Below are positions 27,615-40,728 of a stretch of DNA of 64,000 nt, one piece after another. Each line of letters opens with the position of its first letter. The first letter of the stretch is position 1. The position numbers and the translations under genes were made by a program. The stretch comes from Ephemerocybe angulata (Eukaryota; Basidiomycota; Agaricomycetes; Agaricales; Psathyrellaceae), in NCBI GenBank assembly GCA_013368325.1, contig JAACJK010000001.1, positions 1,612,001-1,676,000 on the forward strand, written 5' to 3'. The notes beneath the pieces were generated by a model that saw only the letters and a list, made by a program, of their open reading frames with translations, was not told the DNA's origin and ran no database searches.

Positions 27615-29392
27615 ATGGCGTTGCTAGCCCCAATCATCTGCGACAATGGTACTGGTTACTCCAAAATAGGGTGCGCTGCTCTCCTGTCTCCAAGTGTTGG
27701 ACCATTACTGAACAGTTAACTATAGTTTCGCCGGAAACTCTGACCCATCATTGTATGTCCCCAGACCCCTAACAGACGAACCCAAGCTCACCGGAAGCTT
27801 CACGCATCAAGCGTATTCCCCACTGCAATTGCGACGCGTGGATCCGCAACCTCAGGATCGTCTCGCGCACCCGCCGTCCCAGCACGACCAGGCCACCTCG
27901 CATCGAAACGTGGAGTCGAAGATCTCGACTTCTTCATTGGCGATGAAGCGCTGGCCAATGCCAAGACCCCAGGCTACGGCGTGCACTACCCTATCCGCCA
28001 CGGTATGATTGAGAACTGGGATCATATGGAGCGGTACTGGGAGCAGACCATCTTCAAGTATCTGCGAGCTGAGCCGGAGGACCATCACTTCCTCTTGGTG
28101 CGTCGCCTCCTCCATCCTGACCCCCGACTGCGGAAGACCTGACTTATCTTGCATCGCCGCAGACTGAGCCCCCTCTCAACGCACCTGAGAACAGAGAGCA
28201 AACTGCTGAGATCTTCTTCGAATCCTTCAACATCAAGGGTCTCTACATCGCCGTGCAGGCGGTGCTTGCCCTCGCGGCGTCCTGGTCCTCGAACCGCGTC
28301 ACCGACCGCACCCTCACCGGCACTGTCATCGATTCCGGAGATGGTGTCACGCACGTTATCCCTTGCGCGGAGGGATATGTCATTGGCAGCGCTATCAAGC
28401 ACATTCCCATTGCCGGCCGCGATATCTCGCAGTTCGTGCTCAACCTGATGCGAGAGCGCGGGGAGATGACGAACGTTCCTCCCGAGGACCAACTCAAGGT
28501 CGCCAACAAGGTGAAGGAGAACTACAGCTACGTCTGCCAGGATATCGTGAGGGAGTTCAGGAAGTACGATGAGGAGCCTTACAAGTATTTTGAGCGTTAT
28601 GATGGAGAGTACAACGTTACTGGAAAGGTATGCCAGCCCCCAACCCCGCCCCGCACGCGACCAGAACTGATTTGAATGTCCTAACTGTAGAAATACTCGG
28701 TCGACGTTGGATACGAGCGCTTCCTTGCCCCCGAGATCTTCTTCAACCCAGAAATCTACTCCTCTGATTTCCTTACCCCGCTTCCGGAGATCGTCGACGA
28801 CGTCATTCAGCAGTCCCCTATTGATGTCCGCCGCGGCCTCTACAAGGTGCGTCGAACTGCATTACACTATACACCACTCGAAATTGACCGCGATCTTAGA
28901 ACATCGTGCTCTCCGGAGGCTCGACCATGTTCCAGCACTTTGGTAACAGGCTGAAGCGTGATCTCAAGCAGCTGGTAGACCGCCGATTGGATGCTAGCGC
29001 CACTACCAGCGGCAGCACCGTTCGTGTAAGTGTTCTTCTCACCCTCCAACCAACCAATTATCTCACTCGCCCCACCATCCAGTCTTCTGGTGTCGAGGTT
29101 GATGTCATCTCACACAAGCGTCAACGGTACGTCCTGTATCCAACACCAACACTCAGAAGCTCCCATCCTGACAGCACTTCTCTAGCTACGCTGTGTGGTT
29201 CGGTGGATCTCTTCTTGCGTCACTGGTGCGTTGCTATTTCAACTTCGCCCAATGCACTCCCATTGAACCTTATACTGACGAACTGACCCAATCCAGCCCG
29301 AATTCTACACCTCCTGCCACACCAAGGCTCAGTACGACGAAATTGGACCCAGCATCTGCCGCCGCTACCAGATCTTCGGCAGTGCTACTTGA
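27615..29392 (+). CDS. ARP3: Actin-related protein 3 (Arp2/3 complex)
   Basis: Subunit of the Arp2/3 complex, which nucleates branched actin filaments at endocytic patches. It begins [19 protein letters not shown] and continues FAGNSDPSF and [10 protein letters not shown] across two introns. Conserved blocks include [118 protein letters not shown] and [20 protein letters not shown]. The C-terminus is RYQIFGSAT with the stop at 29390-29392. At least seven short introns are present, including a small first exon, as often in fungal actin-family genes. It converges with SelO across only 116 bases. Confidence 0.96.
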
Positions 29393-29508
29393 GTTCGACG
29401 CTTGTATACCAATATCACCCGCTACATTCCACAATTTCACAATGGTTATAATACAATTGAATAAGCTTCCTAACACATATTGGTTTGAAGATGACGCGCA
29501 TTTACAAC

Positions 29509-31871
29509 TTATGACGAGCAACTGCACTGAAAACCAAGCATCTTCCTCTCACCCAAGCCACAGTAGTCACGCTCGGCCTTCTCCTCTGCGCTGAGCTCCC
29601 CCTCAGGCGTATCCTCATCCTCCGCTCCCCACGGCTCGAATGGATTGCAAGCCATGTGCATGACCTTCGCCAGCACGCGCTTGCCCGAATCGTGGTCCCG
29701 TTCGACCCGCTTGATAACGTCCTCGAGGACCCACTGGCGCAAGATGAAGCGCGGATTGGCCGCTCGCATCTCTGTAAAGCGTTGTTCCTCCGCCTTTGAG
29801 AAGTCTGGGTCCCAGCTCAAGGCGGCAGCGTCCGCGTGTTCTCCTTGGATGCGCGCAGCATAGGCCGTCAGCCAGCCGAGGAATTCCTTCTTGGCGGTTT
29901 CGGTATCGAGACGCTCTGGTTCGGGAGTGACAGCGAGTATGCGGCTGATCAATGCGTCAAGTTCGGGTGACGTCGTTCCTGATTCTGAGTTGGCAAGCCA
30001 AGCAGCTTTGAAAGAGGAGAGGATGCGGAAGGTGGAGTGGAAGTCGAGCCTGTGCGATTCCATCAGGTTCAGCAGAGGCTTGAAGAGGGTTCTCTCGTCG
30101 CTCGACTCGGGCCTGTGGAGTCCTAGACGCTTGCGCAGGAGGCGGCTGTATTCATCTGCAGTAGTCTGCTGCGCGATCCTCTCCACTTCTCCTGCGATTT
30201 CCACGCCAAGCGCTGTCCACTGCTTGATCTTATCCTCAGAGGCGTCCTTCGCCCAACCTTCAGTTACAGCTTTCCCAGATTCCTTCTCGGCGCCGACGAG
30301 AGGGGCGAGGGCGTTGAGGAGGGCGCGGAGGGCGTAGATTATATTGCTCGGTTGGTACTTGTAGGCATAGCGGCCGCCTTCGTCCGTGTGGTTGCAGATG
30401 TGCTGAGCGTCAAACACATCCATGAAGGCATATGGGCCATAATCAATAGTCAAACCGAGGATAGAGACACTGCCATTCGCGTTTATTAGCAAACAAAAAG
30501 AAAGAAGAAGTCAGAAGAGGCTTACTTGTCTGTGTTGATCACGCCGTGCATGAACCCATATGCCTGCCATCCCGCTACCATCTTCGCGTTCCGCCTGGCA
30601 ACGTCATAGACAAGCTCGGCTCCCCACGGCTTGCCTTCTTCAACGGGCAGCTTCAGGACCTCCTTCACGACCCATTCCCCGAGGATACGCAGGCCATCGT
30701 AGTCTGGATTTTGTTGGCCTCCGCCAAAGAAGAACATGTTCGTCGGGCCGTTGAAAGCTTCAAAGTTGCCAATGCGAATGAAGGATGGAGCCATTCGAGT
30801 GAGAATGGCTGCAGTCTCTATCTTTTCGCGAGCGACTGGGAGCGCGGGTAGGGAGATGAGCGAGAGGGATCGGGTGGTTGGAATACCGAGTGCTTGCATA
30901 GCTATTGAGGGAAATGTCAGCAGTGGCCACGACTATCGCATGAAAGGGTAGCGGACCTTCAGAGCAGAGATACTCCCTGATAGAGGAACGGAGAACAGCG
31001 AGGCCGTCCGCACTTCTTGAAAAGGGCGTCCTGCCCGATCCCTTGAGCTGCAGTTCCATCGTTTCATTTGGGTTCGAAGGATTTGGAGTCACAACTGCAC
31101 ACAGATTCAGCGCTGTCTAGTACCAAGTCGAAAGGCGGGCTTACGAACGGTGACTGCGCGGCCGTCTCCCAATTGACCAGCCCACGAGCCGAACTGGTGA
31201 CCGCTGTATCTCATAGACCATGGCGCGAATGCAGACTCTGCCTCCACTTCAGGTGGAGTCATGAGCGTAGCGTGCCCGCTCAACACATCGACAAGATCAT
31301 TCCTTGCTTCAACAGCTTCTGGGATATCCGACGGTTGGCCGTCCCCTTCGTCCTCAAACTCTCCGGAAAGGCTGGGAGCCCCCAAGACGGCGAAGGCGTC
31401 TCCCACATCAAGCTGAGGCACACAGTCGCGTAAGCCCGTTTCGGAGAGACCGACGAGCTCTGCTGGTTGGTCCCTGTGCTGCCCGTAGTACTTGCGCAGG
31501 GACGAGTTGGGGAATCGGGGAAGTGGTGGCTGGACGATGGTGGCCTCTCGTTTGGACAACCACTGCTCGATGTACGCATTCTTGTCCGCGGCATTTTCTA
31601 GATGATCGGTCGGCGAAGGGGGCTCGATGTCGTATGGGAAGGGAATTGGGAATGGCGTGACATAGGAGAAATGGCATGGAGGAGACAAGAGACGAGCTCT
31701 TCGCTGGAGGCTGGGCGACGTCGCTAAGACCTTCGTTCTGAAGTGTACGGGGTTGGGCGTCCAGGTATCTGGGGTGAGGTTGTGGATCAGGAGGCGCTTA
31801 GGCGCCGGGATGGGAAGTGCTGATATCGGGAGCTTCGACATGGCTGTCGAGAAAGAAGGTTTGGGTACCAT
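29509..31871 (-). CDS. SELO: SelO/YdiU-family protein adenylyltransferase (Cys form)
   Basis: A pseudokinase-fold enzyme that transfers AMP to Ser/Thr/Tyr of target proteins, mitochondrial in eukaryotes (family knowledge). Conserved blocks: [93 protein letters not shown] and [19 protein letters not shown], and [15 protein letters not shown]. The C-terminus ends FQCSCSS, where animal SelO carries selenocysteine; here an ordinary Cys and Ser are encoded. Introns are seen near 31090-31150, 30900-30960 and 30480-30525. The first ATG (31871) is chosen. A second in-frame ATG ten codons later ([11 protein letters not shown]) is also possible, and the N-terminus is compatible with a mitochondrial presequence. 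Confidence 0.92.
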
Positions 31872-32510
31872 AAATGGTGTAGAGAGTAGTTGGTAGCATG
31901 GTGGTCTGACGAAGACATGACGAAGACACCACCGTGACCCCTAGCGCCAACCGCTTAGATAAGATAAGATAACGGACTGATCAAAAAGTCGGGGGCTTCA
32001 CCAGCCTTCACCCAATTTGCACCCAAACCTCATCGTACCACTCAGGTTGCCAATGATGACTAGGACCACCGGCTTACTATGCCATTATGCCACCATATTT
32101 GCAATGAACTTAGGAAGCGTATGAAAAGTATTCATCCCAATCTTCTCTGTCGGTTGGTAGTAACTGATGCGTAAAACGGTGCCCTCCAACTTGAAGTCCC
32201 TGCGCCCGATGCAGCAAGGCTTGGAGATATCGTGGAGGTTTCTATCGCTGCGCAGTGCACACCTATGCTGCGAGGAAGCCATGATTCGTGAAACTTATTT
32301 GTCAATCCAATTATGCCGTCAACTGTGATCTGCCAGCGCGTTCGAACTTCACTCACATTTGAGTCGAGTCATATCGGCGACATTTCAAGTCTCCGTATGC
32401 GCCGCTCTTCTGTCACCGCGTGCCAGGGAAGAGAAGGGTATGATTCTCGAGTATAACATATGTGGCAAGGTTGATTCGATCTCACTTCCTTCCTTCAAAT
32501 TCCTTGCAAT
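31872..32510. promoter_or_regulatory. Divergent promoter region SelO / ABC2
   Basis: About 640 bases between two start codons that point apart, so both promoters must be here. No clear core element was seen. Confidence 0.4.
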
Positions 32511-35500
32511 ATGTCGAAGTTGGAGAAGATATCCGTCGATGACTTGGAGAAATCCAGAACTCAAGGCTCAGATGAGTCAATTCAATCGGGATCTCCCACT
32601 GCCAATGCGGAGGCCACGAAGCGGTCATGGTATGGGGATTCCCTAAAGCGCGCACGTCTACTCACTTTTTTTTACCTCAGGTACGCGCGAGTGCCGTTCA
32701 CAACGAATAAAAGCCCCCCACCTCCCAAGGGTTCTGTTGATGAAGCGGAGCTTACACCAGAGGCCGGCGCCTCCTGGATAAGCATCATCACTTTTGACTG
32801 GTTAACTCCTCTGCTTGCCCTGGGCTATGCTCGTCCTTTAGAGGCTCCTGACCTCTTCAGGCTGCAGGACGAACATAGCGCAGCAGCAATCGCCGCAAAG
32901 ATCGATGCTTCGTACGAGAGGCAGCAAAAGCGTGCTTCTGACTATAACCAGCGACTAGCAGCGGGCGAGGTGAAGCCAGGGCTGCGAAAGCTATGGTGGA
33001 TGATTGGTCCCGGAAGTGCCACGGACAAAGAGAAAAACTGGAGAGAGGTAACGGGAAAGAAGAAAGCCAGCCTTGTATGGGCGATGAACGACAGTGTCAA
33101 GTGGTGGTTCTGGTCTTCGGCGGTGCTTAAGGTTGTTTCAGACGTCGCTCAAGTGACGAGTCCTCTCGTCGTGAAGGTACGCCGCTGCACGCCACCAGAA
33201 ACTGAAGTCCTTCTTATTCGATGGCAGGCTATCATCCGCTTTGCCAATGAGTCCTACTTCGGTCATCGCACCGGCAGCAACGATATACCTAGCATCGGGG
33301 TGGGCATTGGTCTGTCAATATGTCTCTTGTTGATGCAGGTTATCGCAACTGTCTGCGCCCACCACTTCATTTACCGAGCTGCATCCACCGGAGTCCTGAT
33401 TCGTGGGGGCTTGATAACCGCCATATACACTCGCGCTCTCAGACTCACCTCACGCGCTCGGTCAAAACTACCAAATGGCAAGCTTGTCAATCATATCTCA
33501 ACCGATGTGTCTAGAATAGACTTTTGTGCAACATGGTTCCACATGGTACGTTCATTTCATGGCCCTGCGTTGAGCATTTGCATGAGCTGAATTGTGCCTT
33601 CAAGGGCTGGACCTCACTCATCCAACTCGCAATCTGCCTTGCCCTTCTGATCGTCCAGATTGGGCCCTCGGCTCTCGCTGGCTTTGCCGTTTTCATCGTC
33701 TCGATGCCTATTCAAACGGTGGTCATGAAACGGCTATTCAACCTTCGTAAGGACAGCATGGTATGGACAGATAAACGCGCAAAACTTCTTCAGGAACTGT
33801 TGGGTGGGATGAAAGTGATTAAGTTCTTCGCTTGGGAAGTCCCCTTCTTGAACCGAATTGAAGGCTACAGGGCGAAGGAGATGGGGTAAGTCAAGTTTCC
33901 AGACGGAAACGATAGGTTATGCTCATACTCCTCTAGATACATTCGTAGCATCTTGCTCACTCGTGCAGGCATGAACGCGTATGGACAGGGCTTGCCTGCG
34001 CTCGCCTCAGTCATCGCTTTCGTCACGTACTCTGCTACTGGCCACATTTTGGAGCCATCGGTAATCTTCACCGCCCTAACGCTCTTCAATCTCCTCCGCC
34101 TTCCCCTGTTGTTTCTCCGTGAGCATTTTATATTTCGACCTAAAAGGAAACACTCTGATATGGTCTCCAGCCATGTCTTTGGGTAGCATCTCAGATGCCT
34201 TCAGTGCCATTGAACGCCTGTCCGTCGTGTTCGAAGCGGAACTTCTCGAAGACACACACGTTGTCGACCCAAGCCTGGACGTCGCAGTTCGCGTGGAAAA
34301 GGCTTCCTTTACCTGGGATGCCCCCGCTCCTGAAGATGAAGGTAACGACAAGAAGCGGGTTGCGAGTAAAAAAGACGCTAGAAAAGATGCTAAGCCGGGT
34401 GCCCGCGACAAGGACGGCATCTTCCAGATCACCGATGTTGACCTTTCGATTCCCCGTGGAATGCTAGTCGCCATTGTTGGCCCGGTGGGGAGCGGCAAGA
34501 CAAGTCTACTTCAAGGTATCATTGGTGAGATGAGACAGACGAGCGGGACAGTGACTTTCGGTGGAAACGTCGGATTCTGTCCCCAAAGTGCTTGGATCCA
34601 GGTACACCATCTATCTCTTATAAACTATGAGAATACTTACCCCACTTTCCAGAACGCCACCATTCGAGAGAACATATGCTTTGGCAGACCGTTCGAGCAT
34701 GAAAGGTACTGGAAGGCCATCAAGGACTGTTGTCTGGAACCTGATCTCGACATGTTGCCGAACGGTGACATGACCGAGGTGGGGGAAAAGGTAAGGCATC
34801 AATCGCCTTGGATCTGCGGCAGTGGGCACAATGTAACTCATCCCTACAAGGGCATTTCCCTCTCTGGAGGGCAGAAACAGCGCATCAACATTTGCAGGAC
34901 AATCTACTGCGATACACCAATACAAATCTTCGACGTACGATAGGTGGCATTTATGTGTACTTGTGGTGTAAAGCTAACCATCACTCAGGACCCTTTGTCC
35001 GCTCTCGACGCCCATGTTGGCAAAGCGGTCTTCGAAAACGTTCTCAGGGACTCGCTCAAAGGCAAGAGCCGCATTCTGATTACCCATACGCTGCACTTCC
35101 TACCCCAGGTTGACTACATATACACCATTTATGATGGCTGTATTGTTGAGCAAGGGACGTATAATGAGCTCATGACCACGGGCAAAGAATTCGCCAAGTT
35201 CATTAGCCAATTTGGGTCTCAGGAGGAGCAGAAAGGTGCAGTGAAGGACGAGATTGAGCAAGACGCAATCGAGGAAGTGGACTTGAAAAAGGCGGGTGAG
35301 GCAGTTAGTCCGAGAGAGAGAGAGACCGCAAAGGCTGGGCCAGCTCTGATGCAAGAAGAGGAGCGAAATACTGGTTCAGTCTCGTGGGACATGTACAAAG
35401 TCTACGCCCGAGCAGGGAAAGGAAAAATCACCATCCCTCTGATTTCCCTCTCGCTTCTTATGGTGCCAGGAACGATGGTTATGAGCTCGTATTGGCTAGT

Positions 35501-38089
35501 CTGGTGGCAACAGAGGCAAGTGAATACATTGCCATTTCATAGTGAGTAAGGCTAACATGCATACTCCCGCGACAGTGAATGGAATAAATCGCAGGGCTTC
35601 TACGTAAGTACATCCAACTGTCAAAGCACACATGATGACGTCGCTTATGCCTTTGGCTTTGGTTAGATGGGAATATATGCCGCCCTTGGTCTTAGCCAGG
35701 TGGTTGCAGCATTTGCCATGAGTGCGTTTTTTGCTCTCCTCACGTACTTCACGTCTCGCTCGCTGCACCGGGTTTGTCACCGTCTCTACCTCCAAATATC
35801 GACCACTAAAAATTTGCATTTCACAGGACTCTATCAGAACCGTGATGCATGCACCGATGTCCTTCTTTGAGACGACGGTGTGTTTGCTTGCCTGATATTC
35901 TTACCCCGTTCCTTGAGCTGATAAATCTGTAGCCCCTTGGCCGTATTATGAATAGGTTTTCCAAGGATATTGATACCATTGACAACGTACTCGGAGAAGC
36001 TCTGAGGATGTGCTTAGGGACAGCTGCTAACATCCTTGGAATCATCGTCTTAGTCTCTGTCGTTCTTCCGTGGTTCCTCATTGGTATGGCTGTCCTCAGC
36101 ATTGCCTATGTTTGGGCCGCAATTTTTTACCTGGCAAGTGCTCGGGAGTTCAAGGTGCGTATGGGTTCCAGCAGAATGGCTGATGTCTCTAACCCTCAAG
36201 ACCCCTAGCGCCTAGATTCAATTTTGCGTTCGTCGCTGTACTCCCATTTCTCCGAGTCACTGTCAGGTTTGGCCACCATCCGAGCGTACAAGGAATCGGG
36301 GCGCTTCAAGTTGGAAAACCAGCGCAGAATCGATATCGAGAATCGTGCGTACTGGATGACTGTCGTAAACCAAGTGAGCATCGCACACGCCTGCTAGCGC
36401 CTGCTTCTATCTTTGCTTTCTAACGCGATTTCAGCACTGGCTCGGGATCCGTCTCGATGCTCCAGGGGGCCTGCTTGTGTTTATTGTGGCCATTCTCGCT
36501 GTCGGGACCCGGTTTACCATCTCCCCAGCACAAACTGGTCTCGTCCTTTCTTACATCCTTACGGTCCAACAATCGTAAGGCATTCCTCCCAATTATTATT
36601 GGTATATGAGCTTAGGGTTCAACAGGTTTGGCTGGCTCGTTCGTCAAACGGCAGAGGTCGAGAATAACATGAACGCGGTAGAGCGTATGGACCACTATGC
36701 CAACCATATCGAGCAAGAGGCGCCTCACGAGATTCCGGAAACGAAGCCACCGCCCTCATGGCCAGAACAAGGCCGCGTCGAGCTTAGCGACATCGTTCTA
36801 AGCTATAGACCTGGTTTACCTCCAGTCCTGAAGGGACTGTCGATGTCGGTCAATGCGGGCGAGAAAACCGGAATAGTTGGTCGGTGAGGGCCTGGTTCCA
36901 CTGGAGATGCTAGGTGACAGTGCACTGATACACTCGCATCACGTGGGGATTAGGACTGGCGCCGGGAAAAGCTCTCTAATGACAGGTCTGTTTACTTAAC
37001 CATGCAGACAGAAATACTGGGCTTAGCTGACTGTGTCGTATGAAGCTTTGTACAGGATTGTGGAGCTGTCCTCCGGGACCATTTTCATTGACAATGTTGA
37101 CATTGCCAAGATTGGGCTGACCGATCTTCGAAGCCACCTCGCCATTATCCCCCAGGAGCCCGTGAGTGTAAATAACCTTTCTTTTCCCTTCAATAACTGA
37201 CATACACATTGCTTTCCAGCTGCTATGTCAATCAGACCATCTTATTCTCGTTAAATCCACTAATATTTCCCGTCTTTAGTCTCTGGGACGATTCGAAGCA
37301 ACCTCGACCCATTCAATCAGCACAACGACGCGACGCTCTGGGACGCACTCAAGCGGTCGTACCTGACTGGGAATCAGCCGCGTGCAGGAGCGAAGGTTAC
37401 TCCTGGGGAAGATGAGCCTCCAAGTGGAGCGCACACACCCGTGAATAAGTTCACTCTCGATTCGGTAATCGAGGATGAGGGCGGCAATCTGTCGATTGGC
37501 CAGGTACACGTTCCTGCTGGTTGTACATCGTTCTCCTTCTAAATTTGTGAATTTATTCATACAGAGGTCCCTTGTGTCTCTGGCCCGTGCCCTGGTAAAG
37601 AATGCTAAGATCATTATACTGGACGAGGCAACGGGTGAGTCCAGTAGATCTATTATTTCATGGATCGATATCAATCTTACACCGTGCCACTCTTCCAGCC
37701 TCCGTGGACTACGAGACAGATCGCAACATTCAAGATACGATCTCACACGAATTCAAGGATAGAACTATTCTTTGCATTGCCCGTGAGCTTCAACTTCAAA
37801 TGAAATGGTACCAAGGACTCTCCTGACCCCTTGAATCTTTAGATCGCCTGAGAACCATCATCTCGTATGACCGTATCTGTGTCCTTGATGCTGGACAAAT
37901 TGCGGTGAGTATTCCTTCCAGGTACTCTCGCCACACATCTCTAACCAGATACCTTCTCTTCTGCAGGAGTTCGATACCCCTGTTAATCTCTTCCACAAAG
38001 CTAATGGCATCTTCCGGGGTATGTGTGATCGATCATCTATCACGCTGGACGATATACGGGGCGCGGCTCTGGAGGAGAAAAATGACTAA
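32511..38089 (+). CDS. ABCC-type full ABC transporter, copy 2 (MRP/Yor1-like)
   Basis: Paralogue of ABC1 with the same domain order and substrate equally unknown. It begins [23 protein letters not shown]1 contains [20 protein letters not shown] and [23 protein letters not shown]1 has [52 protein letters not shown] and [23 protein letters not shown]2 has [23 protein letters not shown]2 has [20 protein letters not shown], an intron-split [30 protein letters not shown], an intron-split [36 protein letters not shown] and [20 protein letters not shown]. It stops at 38087-38089. About 20 short introns are present and, where both genes were compared, lie at the same positions as in ABC1. I found no disabling change. 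Confidence 0.92.
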
Positions 38090-38342
38090 ACTATAAAAGA
38101 GGCATATCACTTATACTCAGGCACATGAAAGCTTCAGACTAGAGTCAAAGGCTCCTATTCGAAGCCCCCTTCGCCCGAACCTTACGATCTAAGCGCCCAA
38201 ATGTTATGAGCGCTAATGATAATTGATGGATTTGATGCCCCTAACTGGTCCAACCAGCTGGAATAGAAAGTGAATTATGTGGAACTAACGTGCGATGATA
38301 CAGTATCAGGAAGTACAAAGGTCAAAAGATGATCTCGAGCAT
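38090..38342. other. Convergent 3' flanks of ABC2 and the permease gene
   Basis: 253 bases between converging stop codons. Nothing further was recognised. Confidence 0.45.
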
Positions 38343-40728
38343 CTAGTCCTCTTCTTCGCGAGGTATCTTATATCTTCGGACCAGCCGCGTCGTCTTGGCG
38401 CCTCCTTCGAGCTCTTTCACTTCCTCAACGATCTCATATCCACCGAGCTTCGGAAGTACTACGACCCATATCACATAGTAAACACCGCATGCCTGAGGAA
38501 GAGAGGTTTAGCACCCAGATTCAGTCTAAATAGTAAGATAGTGGAACGTACCGCGATTAACCCGAGCCCCGCCACGCAGTAAGTCGCATACCAGAAGGAC
38601 ACATCTGCATGACCTGGCTCTGGCGGCACCCTACGACAGTCAATGAGCCATGTTCCTACAACATAAGGCATATATGTACGCACCAGGGAAGCACCAGCAG
38701 GAGAATCGCCGACGCCAAGTACAAAATGATGTAGAAGTTGTGCGTCTGCAGGGACGAAGGGGGCAGGTGCTTCTTCGCATTCCGCTTCCTCAGAATCCAC
38801 ACGCCCACAACCATGGCTATTTGGAATATCTGATAGGCTTTGGTTAGTGTCTCTCACTTCTCAGAAGTCAGCGCTTAGGGGTCGACGAACCAGGTGCGGG
38901 TATGAAGCAAGATCAAGCACGAAGTTGAACGTGTCCCTGGCGGGTACAGCCAAGATTACGATGAAGGTCAGGAAGCCCTTAAGAGCGACAGGGCCAAGGG
39001 GCGTCCCGAATGGCTTTGTAGATGCAAAAAAAGTTGGGTAAGGGAGCAGCCCTTGGCGGGCTACCTCTCTGATAACTCGAGCCTGCAATGCTGTTAATGA
39101 AGTACAGGGTGAGTGGACATAATCCATTTACCTGTCCGACTGTCTGAAGTAGGCAACCATAAACATCAAACTGGGGTTCCTTCTTAACTTGGGAGAGTAG
39201 AGCTTACCACCGCAATCTGTAACAGCTCGACGAGTCAGACGTGGTGTTATGCAAATGCCAGAATGAGACGCACAATATTTCCAAAGCAGCTCAGGGCGAC
39301 CAGCAATGGGAACAGCTTCGCGCTGAACGAGTCTCCAAACACGCGCTGAAAGAAAAGGACTGCAACCAATTGGCCCGAGTTTCTAATCTCTTCCGCGGGT
39401 ACAGCTGCGACGTAGGCGACGTTGATGAAGAAGAAGAGCACGGAGGTAGCTGAGAGCGATAAAAAGCTCGCTTTCCGCACGGTCCGGACAGGGTCTCTGC
39501 CCTTAACTTCCCCGAGGACGTTGAACGCGTTGTGCCAGCCGATAAAGGCGTGGTTTGTCTTGACCTAGAGGTGTGTTAGTCAGGGAATACGAGGAGTCAT
39601 ACTGAAGAGGTACTGAAGAGGTACTGACGAATGCTGTTGCGAGCGCGTTGGCGTTACTCGTCGAACCTTCGAAAGGTTTCTTGAAGGAATCCCAAGGGTC
39701 CGTGACACGGGTGAGTCCAGCGAGAACGGCGAAGCCCGATACGACGATACTGTGGATGTCAAATGCTCAGTCATATCGCAAAGTGATTCAGTGGTAGTTT
39801 TGATCACTCACAAGCATAACGAGACGACTTTAAAGAAAGTAAGGATATTGACCGCCCTCAGCGACCCTTTCGTCGATACGCCGACACCTAGTAGATCTCT
39901 GTCATTAGCGCAACATTTATAGACAACTGAGGATGATTACTGACTTCCAACGGTGATGAAGACAACGGCCAGCGCAGTCACCGTTTGCGAGACGTCCGTG
40001 ATCGGTATTTGGAGAGCAGTAAGGAAATACTGGGCAAAGACGATAGCGTTCGAGGCGCTGAAGCTAGAAGGGATGATCCACCAAGTTTGTAAACTGGCAT
40101 GCGGCCCAGAGTAGTTATGCCTTACGATGTGAGGATGGCGATAACGGCGAAAGATGTTGACACGAAGAACCGGGGTCGAGGGTACGCTTGTTCCAGGTAG
40201 ACGACCTCGGCGCCTGACCGGTTGGGGAACATAGACGCCAGTTCGCTATAGAGCATCAGCCCACCTTCATTGAAATATCCGCATGAGTACTCGAATCTGC
40301 CCTCCAAGCAGGAGTGTGGCCTCACCGAATGCGAACAGGGGCGTTATGACCCAGTAGGTCAGGAGCAGGCCGATGGACCCCACGGAATTGAGAATAACGC
40401 CTGGAACAGCATAGATACCTGACCTGAAAAGCTCCATATTTCGGAATGACCGAGAGCTACATATGCACCACATACCCTGTAATCTGCCCGATATTCAGCA
40501 TAAAGGCCGTGAGGAGTGTCACCTCCTGCCCCAACGGATTCGTCTGCACACCCACCCCTACGCTTTAGCACAAATCCTCTCATACAGCAGATCGTGGATA
40601 CTCACATTCTCTACAGGGGCGAGCGCATTCTCATCTACGTCTTCGACCTCATGCGTCGATACGGTAACAGAAGCCTTCAAGAGCGGCGTCGACTCCGAGC
40701 TTGAACCGGCGCTGTAATTTGTCGCCAT
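38343..40728 (-). CDS. Amino-acid permease, LAT/Mup1-like (APC superfamily)
   Basis: A multi-pass membrane importer of amino acids; methionine-type substrates are likely by resemblance to Mup1 but not shown. The cytosolic N-terminus (MATNYSAGSSSESTPLL) leads to the first helix TAFMLNIGQITGSGIYAVPG, the unwound GSG(I/V) substrate motif of the APC fold. Later blocks include YSELASMFPNRSGAEVVYLE, YPRPRFFVSTSFAVIAILTS, TNHAFIGWHNAFNVLGEVKG and SFLSLSATSVLFFFINVAYV. The C-terminal exon reads GVYYVIWVVVLPKLGGYEIV and ends RYKIPREEED, stopping at 38343-38345. More than ten short introns are present. An in-frame ATG 33 bases upstream (40761) is an alternative start. Confidence 0.85.
39603..39627. repeat. 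11-bp tandem duplication at an intron donor of the permease gene
   Basis: On the minus strand the unit CAGTACCTCTT occurs twice, followed by a partial third (CAGTA). The array starts two bases inside the intron, directly after its GT. Confidence 0.6.

Noticed and set aside
37200..37290. Apparent break in ABC2 NBD2 near PQEP
   Set aside because: Two short introns explain it: the exon CTGCTAT between them joins to TCTCTGGGACGATT and restores LLFSGTIRSN, so the gene is not a pseudogene here.
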